Assembly: GCF_041435215.1 (NCBI RefSeq) | Contig: NZ_CP108394.1 | Span: forward strand, 4,278,001 to 4,342,000 | Source: Streptomyces sp. NBC_01314 | GTDB lineage: Bacteria > Actinomycetota > Actinomycetes > Streptomycetales > Streptomycetaceae | Direction: 5' to 3' | Length of the DNA stretch: 64,000 nt | Part shown: one piece after another, positions 53,835 through 61,177 of the stretch | Layout of the letters: the number at the start of each line of letters is the position of its first letter | How positions within the stretch are numbered: the stretch's first letter is position 1 | Program-made: the position numbers and the translations under genes | Notes under the pieces: generated by a model | Told to the model about the DNA's origin: nothing | Seen by the model: only the letters and a program-made list of their open reading frames with translations | Databases searched by the model: none

Positions 53835-54233
53835 TCAGTGAAGGTTGCGGACGATCGTCCACGTCACCGCGATGCCCAGGATCAAGGCCTGGGTGCGGGG
53901 CTTCAGTTCGGGCCGCCAGCGGCGGCCTCGCAGGCCCTCGACGGCCCAGCGGCCGAGCAGTGCGAGCGCGAAGGGCGCGGCGAGCAGCAGCACGCGGTTG
54001 TCATGCCAGGCGGCGCTGAACTGGCCGTGCATCAGGTCGTACACCATGCGGGTGCCACCGCAGGCGGGGCAGAGCAGCCCCGTGACATAGCGGAACGGGC
54101 ACTGGGGCAGCAGATGGCTGGGCTCGTGCGGGTTGGTGCCGTACAGGTACGCGGCGCCCGCCAGCCCGGCGGCGGCCACCGCGAAGGGGGCCGCCGCCGG
54201 ATGCCGGAGAGCGATGAGGCCGCGCTCAGCCAC
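53835..54233 (-). CDS. DUF2752 membrane protein
   Basis: A protein of about 132 aa with the DUF2752 hallmark CPFRYVTGLLCPACGGTRMV (CPxCGxTR motif) between hydrophobic segments AVAAAGLAGAAYLYG and VLLLAAPFALALLGRW. Start at GTG 54233, overlapping the end of the upstream TM2 gene; GTG 54242 is also possible. TM2 and DUF2752 genes are often neighbours. Function unknown. Confidence 0.82.
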   Translation of the reverse strand: MAERGLIALRHPAAAPFAVAAAGLAGAAYLYGTNPHEPSHLLPQCPFRYVTGLLCPACGGTRMVYDLMHGQFSAAWHDNRVLLLAAPFALALLGRWAVEGLRGRRWRPELKPRTQALILGIAVTWTIVRNLH

Positions 54234-54735
54234 GCAGGACACGTCCGTTGGAGTCCGTGGTGTTGCTGCCGGTCAGCAGGATGATGCCGTCGACCAGCGA
54301 CCAGATGCCGAGGCCGCCGCAGGTGAGGAGCTGCGCGACGCCGAGGCCGACGTGACCGATGTAGAACCGGCCGACACCGAAGGCGCCCAGGAACAGCGAG
54401 AGGATGCCCGCGACGATCTTGGACTTGTCGGAGTACGGGCGGCCGTAGGGGTCGTAGCCGTAGGGGGCGTTGGGGTCACCCGTGTACGCGCCGCCCGGCG
54501 TGGGAGGCACCTGGTAGCCGCCGCCCTGCGGGTAACCGCCCTGCTGCGGGTAGCCGTAGCCGGGCTGGCCCGCACCCGGCTGCTGGTAACCGCCTTGCGG
54601 AGCGCCGTACGGGTCACCGGCCTGCGGAGCCCCGTACGGGTTGGCGCCCGGCTGGCCGGGGGCGGCGCTCGGGTACCCGTATCCGGGCTGCGGCGGCTGC
54701 GGGGGCTGAGCGGGCTGCTGAGGCTGCTCGGTCAC
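54226..54735 (-). CDS. TM2-domain protein with Gln/Pro/Gly/Tyr-rich N-terminus
   Basis: A 169-aa protein. Residues 1-95 are low-complexity (QPPQPPQPGYGYPS, GAPQGGYQQPGAGQPGYGYP), followed by PYGRPYSDKSKIVAGILSLF and the TM2 helices (GAFGVGRFYIGHVGLGVAQL, LTCGGLGIWSLVDGIILLTG). Translationally coupled to the DUF2752 gene. Confidence 0.88.
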   Translation of the reverse strand: MTEQPQQPAQPPQPPQPGYGYPSAAPGQPGANPYGAPQAGDPYGAPQGGYQQPGAGQPGYGYPQQGGYPQGGGYQVPPTPGGAYTGDPNAPYGYDPYGRPYSDKSKIVAGILSLFLGAFGVGRFYIGHVGLGVAQLLTCGGLGIWSLVDGIILLTGSNTTDSNGRVLRG

Positions 54736-54813
54736 GGTACTGACTCCTGCGTGTTGTTTGCTTGAGCGGCTGGCTAGCTGAATATGGGCTGTCCGTCATA
54801 TTGCAGGAGGGAA

Positions 54814-54848
54814 GGGCCCGGAGAGAAGTTGTTACTTCGGCCGGGCCC
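54814..54848 (-). terminator. Bipartite hairpin
   Basis: GGGCCCGG pairs with CCGGGCCC and, inside, GAAGT pairs with ACTTC around TGTT, with a small internal bulge. It lies about 40 bp after the TGA of the decayed minus-strand gene (54889), as a terminator would. Confidence 0.7.
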
Positions 54849-54888
54849 GGCCCGACTCCCGCATGTGGGCGGAGTCACAGTCCGGCGA

Positions 54889-55290
54889 TCACAGTTGGCC
54901 GAGGATCGTAGGTCCGTGATCTCCGTGCCCTTGGCGAGCAGCATCGCCTTGCTGAGGATGACAACGAGCATACGGTCGCCCTCGTAGGGGAGATAGCCGG
55001 TCTGCGGGGTTCCGTTCCCCGTACCGCCCCCGTTCCGGCTTCCGTTCGCGTTGCCGACGGCCGACTCGGGGACGAGGCGCAGGCCCGGCAGAGGGCGTGG
55101 GATCCAGCGCTCCGCCCGCAACCCCACTGCGGCAGCCCGCGCGCGGGCGACGCCACGCAGTCGACGGACAGCCGGAGCCAGCTGCACCAACCCCTGAGCT
55201 CGGCGGAGGAGTTGCCCCGGAGGGTGGCAATGGAGGCAGGGCGGGAGCGGCCTGCGAGAGAGGGGCCACTCCATCGGGTGATCCGCGCCG
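54889..55290 (-). pseudogene. Decayed gene of unknown function
   Basis: A minus-strand frame reads RWIPRPLPGLRLVPESAVG then GDRMLVVILSKAMLLAKGTE and ITD with good Streptomyces codon bias. One missing base after GAGATCACGGAC would continue as PTILGQL and stop at the TGA ending at 54889, directly ahead of the hairpin. This looks like the 3' end of a real gene with a one-base deletion. The upstream part is not resolvable and no start is evident, so bounds are approximate. I do not recognise the family. Confidence 0.4.
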
Positions 55291-55328
55291 GACTGTCGGG
55301 CCGGATGGCAGCCAGTACACCAGAGTAC

Positions 55329-55346
55329 TAGTATGTACACGTACTA
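55329..55346. promoter_or_regulatory. Palindromic operator of the toxin-antitoxin operon
   Basis: TAGTATGTACACGTACTA is an 18-bp near-palindrome (TAGTA-N8-TACTA with TGTACA at the centre) 14 bp upstream of the toxin start. It probably binds the XRE antitoxin for autorepression. Confidence 0.6.
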
Positions 55347-55360
55347 CACGGTGATCGCTG

Positions 55361-55747
55361 ATGGCCTGGCATCTTGAAATGACCGGCGAGGTGCGCGACT
55401 GGCTGCACAGACTGCGCAAGGACGACCGCACCACGGCACGGCTGGTGGGCCAGGCGATTCAGGCACTGGCAGAGGAGGGCCCGGACCTGGGACGCCCCCT
55501 GGTGGACCGGATCAAGGGGTCCACCTTGCACCACCTCAAGGAACTGCGGCCTGGCTCGGCAGGAGAGACCGAGATCAGGATTCTCTTCGCCTTCGATCCC
55601 GAGCGCAGCGCGGTACTCCTGGTCGCGGGCGACAAGGCGGGGCGATGGACGGCGTGGTACCGCCGCGCGATCCCCTTGGCCGAGGAACGCTATACCGAGT
55701 GGCTGGACCACCTGGCCCGACGCCGTCACAAGGAGACAAAGCGATGA
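55361..55747 (+). CDS. RelE/HigB-family toxin
   Basis: A 128-aa protein of the gp49/HigB type (PF05973-like): WHLEMTGEVRDWLHRLRKDD, LGRPLVDRIKGSTLHHLKEL, EIRILFAFDPERSAVLLVAG, YTEWLDHLARRR. These toxins are ribosome-dependent mRNA endonucleases. The toxin-first order with a downstream XRE antitoxin is typical of HigBA. The stop overlaps the antitoxin start by four bases. Confidence 0.9.
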   Translation: MAWHLEMTGEVRDWLHRLRKDDRTTARLVGQAIQALAEEGPDLGRPLVDRIKGSTLHHLKELRPGSAGETEIRILFAFDPERSAVLLVAGDKAGRWTAWYRRAIPLAEERYTEWLDHLARRRHKETKR

Positions 55748-56061
55748 CCAGCTTCCACTCATGGGACGAGGTCAAGGAAGAGGTCTTCGACACCGAGGAC
55801 CTGGACGAGATCATGGCGGGTGCCCGGCGAATGGTCGCCGAGGCACGTGCGCACCGGTTGGCCGAGATGCGCAGGCAACTCGGCCTCACCCAGCGTGAGG
55901 TGGCCGACCGTATGCACGTACGGCAGGAACGGGTGTCCGCCATCGAACGCGGCAGGACCCAGTCCGCCGAGGTGGGAACCGTCGCGGCTTACGTGGAGGC
56001 ACTGGGCGGGGAGCTGGAGATCGTCGCGAACTTCAATGGGACCCGGGTCGTGGTGGCGTAG
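55744..56061 (+). CDS. HigA-type XRE antitoxin
   Basis: A 105-aa protein. An N-terminal toxin-binding part (SWDEVKEEVFDTEDLDEIMA) precedes an HTH domain (MRRQLGLTQREVADRMHVRQ, then ERVSAIERG). It neutralises the toxin and should bind the upstream palindrome. A short hairpin (GGGATTC-CT-GAATCCC, 56065-56080) follows the stop. Confidence 0.9.
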   Translation: MTSFHSWDEVKEEVFDTEDLDEIMAGARRMVAEARAHRLAEMRRQLGLTQREVADRMHVRQERVSAIERGRTQSAEVGTVAAYVEALGGELEIVANFNGTRVVVA

Positions 56062-56429
56062 TCCGGGATTCCTGAATCCCAGGCGTCCCGTACAACCCTC
56101 GTGCCTCGACGCGTGTCTCTTCTGTACGTCTGTTCGGCAATAGCCATGGATACACCGATGACTCGGGCGAATCACGGGCCCGACATCATTCATACGCGCT
56201 CTGCCCTCGCAGGCACCCATACCAGCGCGGGGCCGCCCAGTGAGCCCCCGCGCACACCGCAGGAGACGCATGTTCACGCGCAGGAATACCCGCCTGGTGC
56301 TCGCGACGGCCGCTGCCGTGTCGCTGACCGGCGGACTGCTCACCCTCTCGACGAGCACCGCGAGCGCCGCCCCCGCCAAGTACGCCGACGACTTCAACGG
56401 CGACGGGTACCGGGACTACGCGACCGTTC

Positions 56430-58061
56430 CTAAAGGCTGAGCGGGAGTGAGTCCTGTTGCCAGGTCTCATGCTCGGCCGAACGCCCCGGACGGTGTTGGG
56501 CGTTCTGGTTGCCCGCGTTCGCTCCGCGTCCGGGCGGCACGGATCGTGTCCGTGGTCCGGGAATGCGGGGGCGGGGTTCCTCACGCCCAGGGACGCCTGG
56601 TCCGGCCTGGACGGTCCGATGCCCCTGCTCATCGCTCCGGTGAGCAGGGGGCGGTGCCGTCCGTCGCCGGACCGGGTATCCCTGGGCGCGCCTTCCGATC
56701 GCCACGGCAGCAGCATCGTGGCGAGTGGTCCTACGGGTGGTGGTAGTCAGGGGTTTCTGCCAGTGCTGGGCGCCCCAGCGGCTGGTGTAGGCCGGGTCGA
56801 CGGCGATGACCGCGATCCCCGTAGCGTCGGCCATCGAGGCCAGTCGGGCGCGGAGTCTGCCGGTGGGCATGCCGGAGATCAGCTGCCGGAAGCGTTTCCT
56901 GCGGCCGTGCTTCTCCCGGGTCTTCTCCGCATCGAAGTCCAGGTCCTCCACCGCGATCGCCTTCACACCGCACGCTTGGGCCCAGTGCAGCAGGCGGGTC
57001 AGGGCGTGGCGGATCTGGGCGTCGCGGTGTTCGGTGGTGCCGGTCAGGTCGTAGGAGAAGCGGCGCGGGCTGCCGGTCGGGTTGCCGTGGGTGTCCAGGC
57101 GCCAGGCGGCCAGGTGGTCAGCGTTCATGTCCACACCGATCACACCGTGCGCGAGAGCGGCCTCCAACGGGATGGCGGGGGTGGGCGGGATCTGCCAGGA
57201 GGCGGTCAGATACCAGCGGTCCCGGCCGGTGTCCAGGTGGATGCGGTAGGCGATGGCCCGGTTGGCCGCGACGCGGTCCGCCCACTCGCCGCCCCGGTGC
57301 GCGAACGCGACCCGGCACGCCAGGACGTACCGGCCGTGCGGGGAGTTCGCCAGATGCGCCAGCGGCGCGGGAAGCTTGATGCTCGCCTCGCCGTCCGGGC
57401 TGATGCGGATGGTCTCGTTGCCGTAGCGCTTGCCGGACTCACCGTCCGCCTGGCAGAACCAGCGCTCCGCCTCCCACCGCCCACGCCACTGCGACTCCGT
57501 CAGCCCGGCCTCGTCGAAGTGGTGGCGGGTGCGGGCCAGACGCTTGCCGCCGCGCACGACGTGCACAAGGCCGGCCTCACGGTCGGCCCGCGCGGCAGCC
57601 AGCCGGTCCTGAAGCACCCGCAGACGCCGAGATTTCGCGTGCCATTCCCGCCGGGACCGATACCCCCCGGGCGCCTTCCTCGTGCCCTTCTGCCCGACCG
57701 GCTGGGACAGCCGGTCCTCGATGGTGCGCACTCCGGCTTCCAGGTTCTGGATGTGCGCCAACTGGCAACGGCGGGCCAGCGCCCACTGGTCGTGCGTGGC
57801 CTTGGTGATGCTGCCCGCCCATCGCGACGACGACAGCGCCGTCAGCTTTTGCTTACGCACCGCCCACGTCTCACCGGAATGCTCCAGGCCGTCCCGGCAA
57901 CGGACCTTGAGGTCCTTCGAGGCCAGCGACCCCAGATGCGCGCCCACCAGACGCAGCACCTTCTCATCGTCCGGCGTCAGCTGCTTCAGGCGGGTCCGAA
58001 CGGCCACACCGCTCGGGCCGGACGCGACGAACGACGCCGCCACGCTCCTCAGCTCACCCAT
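56430..58061 (-). CDS. TnpB-related RNA-guided nuclease-like protein
   Basis: A 543-aa TnpB-type accessory protein. RuvC-like acidic residues are in GVIGVDMNADHLAAW, IAVEDLDFDAEKTREKHGRR and RHDAAAVAIGRRAQGY. The zinc finger usually found between the last two motifs (four Cys) is missing; that segment reads VDPAYTSRWGAQHWQKPL. The N-terminal 150 residues are helical. The last codon and the TAG stop (56432-56430) derive from the interrupted FG-GAP gene, not from the IS. The start MGELRSVAAS is chosen; a start 20 codons upstream is possible. Confidence 0.85.
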   Translation of the reverse strand: MGELRSVAASFVASGPSGVAVRTRLKQLTPDDEKVLRLVGAHLGSLASKDLKVRCRDGLEHSGETWAVRKQKLTALSSSRWAGSITKATHDQWALARRCQLAHIQNLEAGVRTIEDRLSQPVGQKGTRKAPGGYRSRREWHAKSRRLRVLQDRLAAARADREAGLVHVVRGGKRLARTRHHFDEAGLTESQWRGRWEAERWFCQADGESGKRYGNETIRISPDGEASIKLPAPLAHLANSPHGRYVLACRVAFAHRGGEWADRVAANRAIAYRIHLDTGRDRWYLTASWQIPPTPAIPLEAALAHGVIGVDMNADHLAAWRLDTHGNPTGSPRRFSYDLTGTTEHRDAQIRHALTRLLHWAQACGVKAIAVEDLDFDAEKTREKHGRRKRFRQLISGMPTGRLRARLASMADATGIAVIAVDPAYTSRWGAQHWQKPLTTTTRRTTRHDAAAVAIGRRAQGYPVRRRTAPPPAHRSDEQGHRTVQAGPGVPGREEPRPRIPGPRTRSVPPGRGANAGNQNAQHRPGRSAEHETWQQDSLPLSL

Positions 58062-58269
58062 CCCGACACCCCCGCCCCATGCCACCCGAAGAACCCTGTC
58101 GCTCTGGGAAACGAGTACCACCCAGGAAGGTCACGCATTCGATGAGAGAACGTCAGTTCCCTGCTGAATAGGGACCCCACGCCCGGGCTACGCGACACGA
58201 CACCGACCACCCACACTCACCAGAACGCCCTTGAACGCACTCCAGCGCCAGCAGCTCCAAACCCCCGGC
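56435..58269 (-). mobile_element. TnpB-carrying IS (IS607/IS1341-like) inserted in FG-GAP gene
   Basis: The element occupies about 1.83 kb between the two halves of the FG-GAP gene. GGC is present at both junctions (56435-56437 and 58267-58269) and once in the inferred uninterrupted gene, so the exact edge is ambiguous by up to three bases and there is no longer target duplication. A GG core at the crossover is what IS607-type serine-recombinase elements show; IS200/IS605 elements also lack duplications. No transposase gene (tnpA) is present, so it is probably mobilised in trans. About 200 bp of non-coding left-end DNA (58062-58266) precede tnpB. Confidence 0.8.
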
Positions 58270-58823
58270 TACGGTGAGTTCACCGTGACGTACGGCACCG
58301 CCGCGGGACCTGGCAGCATCACCAAGACGTTCACGCAGAACAGTGCCGGCGTCCCCGGGGAGGCCGGTGAAGCGGGCGGCTACGGCGACGGATTCGGTAA
58401 GGATCTCGCCGCCGCCGACCTCAACCGTGACGGCTACGCCGATCTGGCGGTCGCCGACCGCTCCGAGAAGGTGAGCGGGAAGGCCAGTGCGGGCGCGGTC
58501 ACCATCATGTGGGGCGCCAAGTCCGGTCTCGGCAGCAAGGCGACCCGGCTCCCCATCAAGGCGAAGTCCCATCTCAGCTTCGGCAACGAGCTGGAGACCG
58601 GTGACTGCGACGGTGACGGCGACAAGGACCTCCTCGCCGGGAGCGTGAACCGCGAGACGAGCCTGTTCTTCCGGGCGAGCGCATCCGGGATCACGACGGG
58701 CACCGTGACGGAGCTGAACCTGAAGCCGAGGTTCCCGCAGTAGCCGGGGCGCACGCGTGGAGCGTTGCCGCTTGGCTGGATCGCATCCAACTTGTGTGAC
58801 TGATGGGGCCCGTTGATCACAAA

Positions 58824-59606
58824 ATGACCCCCATGATCATCCTGAGGAAAGCCGCGGCCGCGATCCTGATCGCGATACCCCCCACAGCCTCGGCAACGCC
58901 CGCCGCCCAGGACACCTACGGCGGCACGCTCGTCCGGGAGAACTTCAACCATCTCCCCCTCGGCCCGGTGACCAAGGGCCGGGGCTGGACCACCGACACG
59001 TCCAACGGTGCCCTGACCGTCGAGCCCAGCCCGGGCGGCCACGGCCGCGAACTCCGCGTCCGCACCGAGGGCAACGGCCGCGCCTTCGTCGTCCTGTCCG
59101 ACCTCGCCCCGGCCGGCAACAGCTTCTGGGCTCGCATGCGGCTGCGGGTGACCGAGTTCCCCACGGCCCCGGACTGGGCCCACTGGACCCTCGCGGAAGC
59201 CTCCGGCGCGGACTCCCCCACCCTCGTCCGCCCCCTCGGCGGCCAGTACGCCCCCACCGACAAGGGCAACTTCTTGGGCGTGGGCTCCGACCTGGGCCCC
59301 ACGGGTGACTGGACCAACTGGAAGACCTCGGCTCCGGCGGTCGCCGGGAAGTGGCAGTGCGTGGAATTCCACCTGGACGCGACGGACAACCGGGTCACGG
59401 TCTACCTCGACGGCGTACCCCAACCCGACCTGACCGTCTCCACGAAGAACCACGGCGGCACAGCGGACGACTTCGTCTTCCCCACCTTCGACAAGCTGAA
59501 GCTGGGCTGGCAGCTGTACCAGTCGGGCCCCACCCCGTCGTCGTACGACATGCGCATGGACGACATCGCGGTGAGCACCCGGCGGGTGGAGGGGTGCTCT
59601 TCCTGA
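58824..59606 (+). CDS. Secreted lectin/lyase-like protein (Cip1-like)
   Basis: A 260-aa secreted protein. The signal peptide (MIILRKAAAAILIAI, ending ASAT) is followed by a beta-sandwich: RENFNHLPLGPVTKGRGWTT, FWARMRLRVTEFPTAPDWAH, KWQCVEFHLDATDNRVTVYL, LGWQLYQSG and MDDIAVSTRRVEGCSS. The layout resembles concanavalin-like jelly rolls of the Cip1 group (plant-wall associated or glucuronan lyase-like), from memory. Two Cys near the end may bridge. Start could also be 58803. Confidence 0.7.
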   Translation: MTPMIILRKAAAAILIAIPPTASATPAAQDTYGGTLVRENFNHLPLGPVTKGRGWTTDTSNGALTVEPSPGGHGRELRVRTEGNGRAFVVLSDLAPAGNSFWARMRLRVTEFPTAPDWAHWTLAEASGADSPTLVRPLGGQYAPTDKGNFLGVGSDLGPTGDWTNWKTSAPAVAGKWQCVEFHLDATDNRVTVYLDGVPQPDLTVSTKNHGGTADDFVFPTFDKLKLGWQLYQSGPTPSSYDMRMDDIAVSTRRVEGCSS

Positions 59607-59619
59607 CCGGTCAGTACCG

Positions 59620-60024
59620 TCAGTCGGCGCGTTCCACGACGAGGGAGATCCTCGATTCCGCAAGGTAGAAGTCGTCGGGGAAGTACTCGATGTGCAGGTG
59701 TTCCCCCGGCACGCCTTCCCGGCACAGGCCCAGGATGTTCTCCGCCAGGACTTTCATGGATTCCCCGGAACCCGTGAAGGTCAGGGCCTGCCGGTCCGCG
59801 TCGACGGACATCTTCACCAGCCCGGGTGCGGTCGACCGCACCCGGATGCCCGTGAGGCAGCGGGAGTACGGGGAAGGATCATCCCCCGGGCTGGTGCTGA
59901 TCTCCACGTCGCCCCCGGTCAGGGCGTTCGCCCATTCCTCCAGGGAGTGCACGCTCCCGGAGACCTCCACTTCACCGGGTTCCGCGGAACAGCGGACGAC
60001 GAGCTGCGACTGAAACTGAATCAC
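59620..60024 (-). CDS. Immunity-type protein (Imm32-like) of orphan toxin cassette
   Basis: A 134-aa acidic protein starting at GTG 60024, which overlaps the toxin-tip stop by four bases. It reads VSGSVHSLEEWANALTGGDV, SPYSRCLTGIRVRS, FTGSGESMKVLAENILGLCR and HLHIEYFPDDFYL. The style and position immediately after a Hint-type toxin C-terminus point to an immunity protein; I associate it with the Imm32 group from memory. Convergent with the Cip1-like gene. Confidence 0.65.
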   Translation of the reverse strand: MIQFQSQLVVRCSAEPGEVEVSGSVHSLEEWANALTGGDVEISTSPGDDPSPYSRCLTGIRVRSTAPGLVKMSVDADRQALTFTGSGESMKVLAENILGLCREGVPGEHLHIEYFPDDFYLAESRISLVVERAD

Positions 60025-60350
60025 GGAATGTCCCCACGTCTGACGGTGCTCATGTCGATCGGAATATGCGGATCGGCCGCCGCTTCCGGAGATGACAACC
60101 CGTCCTTCCCGCCGTCGAAGGCGGCCACCTTCGACCCGGCTTCGTCCATCGAGATCGCCGGGCAAGTGGAGTTGTGGACCAGGACCGGTGTGTCCCCAGC
60201 CAGCACATAGTAGGTGTGCAGATCAGCGGCGGTGAGCTTGTACGTCCGGGCGTGCTGCGTGTAGGCAGCGTTGCCGGTCACGAGGGCTGTGTCGCCTTCG
60301 TCGCTGAGCAGGGTCATGCCCGGCTCAAGGTCGCCGCTTCGATCCAGTCG
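60021..60350 (-). pseudogene. Orphan Hint C-terminus with toxin tip
   Basis: Reads GMTLLSDEGDTALVTGNAAY, TQHARTYKLTAADLHTYYVL and TPVLVHNS, then a 47-residue tip from TCPAISMDEAGSK to VRRGDIP. The first part is the end of a pretoxin Hint domain and matches the intact toxin at 63177-63359 strongly at DNA level. The DWIEA motif just upstream is out of frame because one G of GCCGGC is missing (GCCGC at about 60333), and homology stops near 60350. There is no start codon or N-terminal delivery region, so this is a silent toxin tip kept with its immunity gene. Confidence 0.7.
60169..60350. repeat. Direct repeat copy A of Hint-encoding DNA
   Basis: About 182 bp in the same orientation and of similar sequence to 63177-63359. 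Runs such as TTGTACGTCCGGGCGTGCTG and GTGTCGCCTTCGTCG are shared. It gives a homologous substrate for swapping toxin tips. Confidence 0.8.
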
Positions 60351-60354
60351 CCCA

Positions 60355-60404
60355 TAGATGACATCGCCGTGAGCAGCCGCCGGGTGGGTGGCGGCGAGAC
60401 CTGA
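60355..60404 (+). pseudogene. Remnant of Cip1-like gene 3' end
   Basis: Plus-strand sequence encoding IDDIAVSSRRVGGGET and a stop, homologous to the last residues of the Cip1-like gene (MDDIAVSTRRVEGCSS, 59556-59606). It begins right where the Hint homology of the orphan cassette ends, so a breakpoint lies at about 60350. Nothing further is seen up to 60495. Confidence 0.5.
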
Positions 60405-60495
60405 CACAGCGGACCAAGCACCACGCTTCTCCCGATCTCGAAGCCATAGCTCCTGAGGGGGCCGCCCGTTCTCCGCGAATGGGCGGCCCCGTCGC

Positions 60496-60948
60496 CTATA
60501 CGCCCTGGACGCGCCACTCCGCCCACACCTCCTTGCCACCGCCACTACGCCGCCCGTTGACGACGAGGTAATGCCCCCATTCGTCGGCGCACGCCCTCGA
60601 CAGCAACAGCCCCCGCCCGCTTTCGGCGTCGAGCCCTGGCCCCGGCCTTTCGCGCGGCAGACACGGACTGCTGTCCCACACGCTCAGCCGTAGCCGCCCG
60701 TCGGCGCGTAGAAGCCGTACAGCGACCGAATCCCTCGTATGAACAAGGGAGTTCGTGACCAGCTCGGAGGCGACGAGTTGGGCGTTGTCGAGGACGGTGG
60801 GGTCGGCTCGGTAGCGGGTGAGTACGTCTCGCACATGGGCGCGGACGATGCCAGGGCCGAGAGGCGAGTGGGGGATTCGGAGGGCGTACTCCCAGTCGGT
60901 GTCGAGCGGGGAGTCTGAGCAGTGGGCGTTCAGGGCGAGTTCGGTCAT
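60496..60948 (-). CDS. Anti-sigma-type ATP-binding regulator (HATPase_c_2)
   Basis: A 150-aa protein of the RsbW/SpoIIAB-like ATPase group common in Streptomyces: LGPGIVRAHVRDVLTRYRAD, NAQLVASELVTNSLVHTRDS (N box), LSVWDSSPCLP and DAESGRGLLLSRACADEWGH (G box), ending KEVWAEWRV. Divergent from an XRE/DUF397 pair. Such ATPases are often found beside XRE-DUF397 genes in Streptomyces. Confidence 0.88.
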   Translation of the reverse strand: MTELALNAHCSDSPLDTDWEYALRIPHSPLGPGIVRAHVRDVLTRYRADPTVLDNAQLVASELVTNSLVHTRDSVAVRLLRADGRLRLSVWDSSPCLPRERPGPGLDAESGRGLLLSRACADEWGHYLVVNGRRSGGGKEVWAEWRVQGV

Positions 60949-61100
60949 GACCGTAACTCCTCGTTGAGATACGGGGGTTGGATAGGGGACAGAGAAACGG
61001 CAGTCGGGCGACGCGTGCGGTGGCTCTGCCGCCGAGTCGCTGCTCTGCATGGGCAGGCAGGGGCGGTGCACTTCCGGGAACGTCATGTCACGGTAGGTAG

Positions 61101-61137
61101 TTGGTGTGATACCAACCGTAAAGCAGGCGACTACAAT
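61101..61137. promoter_or_regulatory. Operator and -10 region of XRE gene
   Basis: The palindrome TTGGTGTGATACCAA (61101-61115) lies in the 229-bp divergent gap, followed by a TACAAT -10-like hexamer at 61132-61137, about 40 bp before the XRE start. It fits autorepression by the XRE protein. Confidence 0.5.
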
Positions 61138-61177
61138 ACTGCTACCGAACACGGAAACTTCCTGAATAGGAGCAGAT

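Larger units (their letters stand above)
56270..58743 (+). pseudogene. Secreted FG-GAP repeat protein gene split by an insertion sequence
   Basis: The 5' part (56270-56437) starts at an ATG after AGGAGA. It encodes a signal peptide (LVLATAAAVSLTGGLLTL, ASAAP) and the start of an FG-GAP repeat (DDFNGDGYRDYATVPKG). The 3' part resumes at 58267 with GYGEFTVTYGTAAGPG and continues through more FG-GAP repeats (DLNRDGYADLAVADRSEK, DCDGDGDKDLLAGS) to the TAG at 58741. Joining PKG to YGEF across the insertion restores one frame, so the gene was intact before the IS arrived. It would have been a secreted beta-propeller-type surface protein; the remaining part is shorter than a full propeller. Confidence 0.85.
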
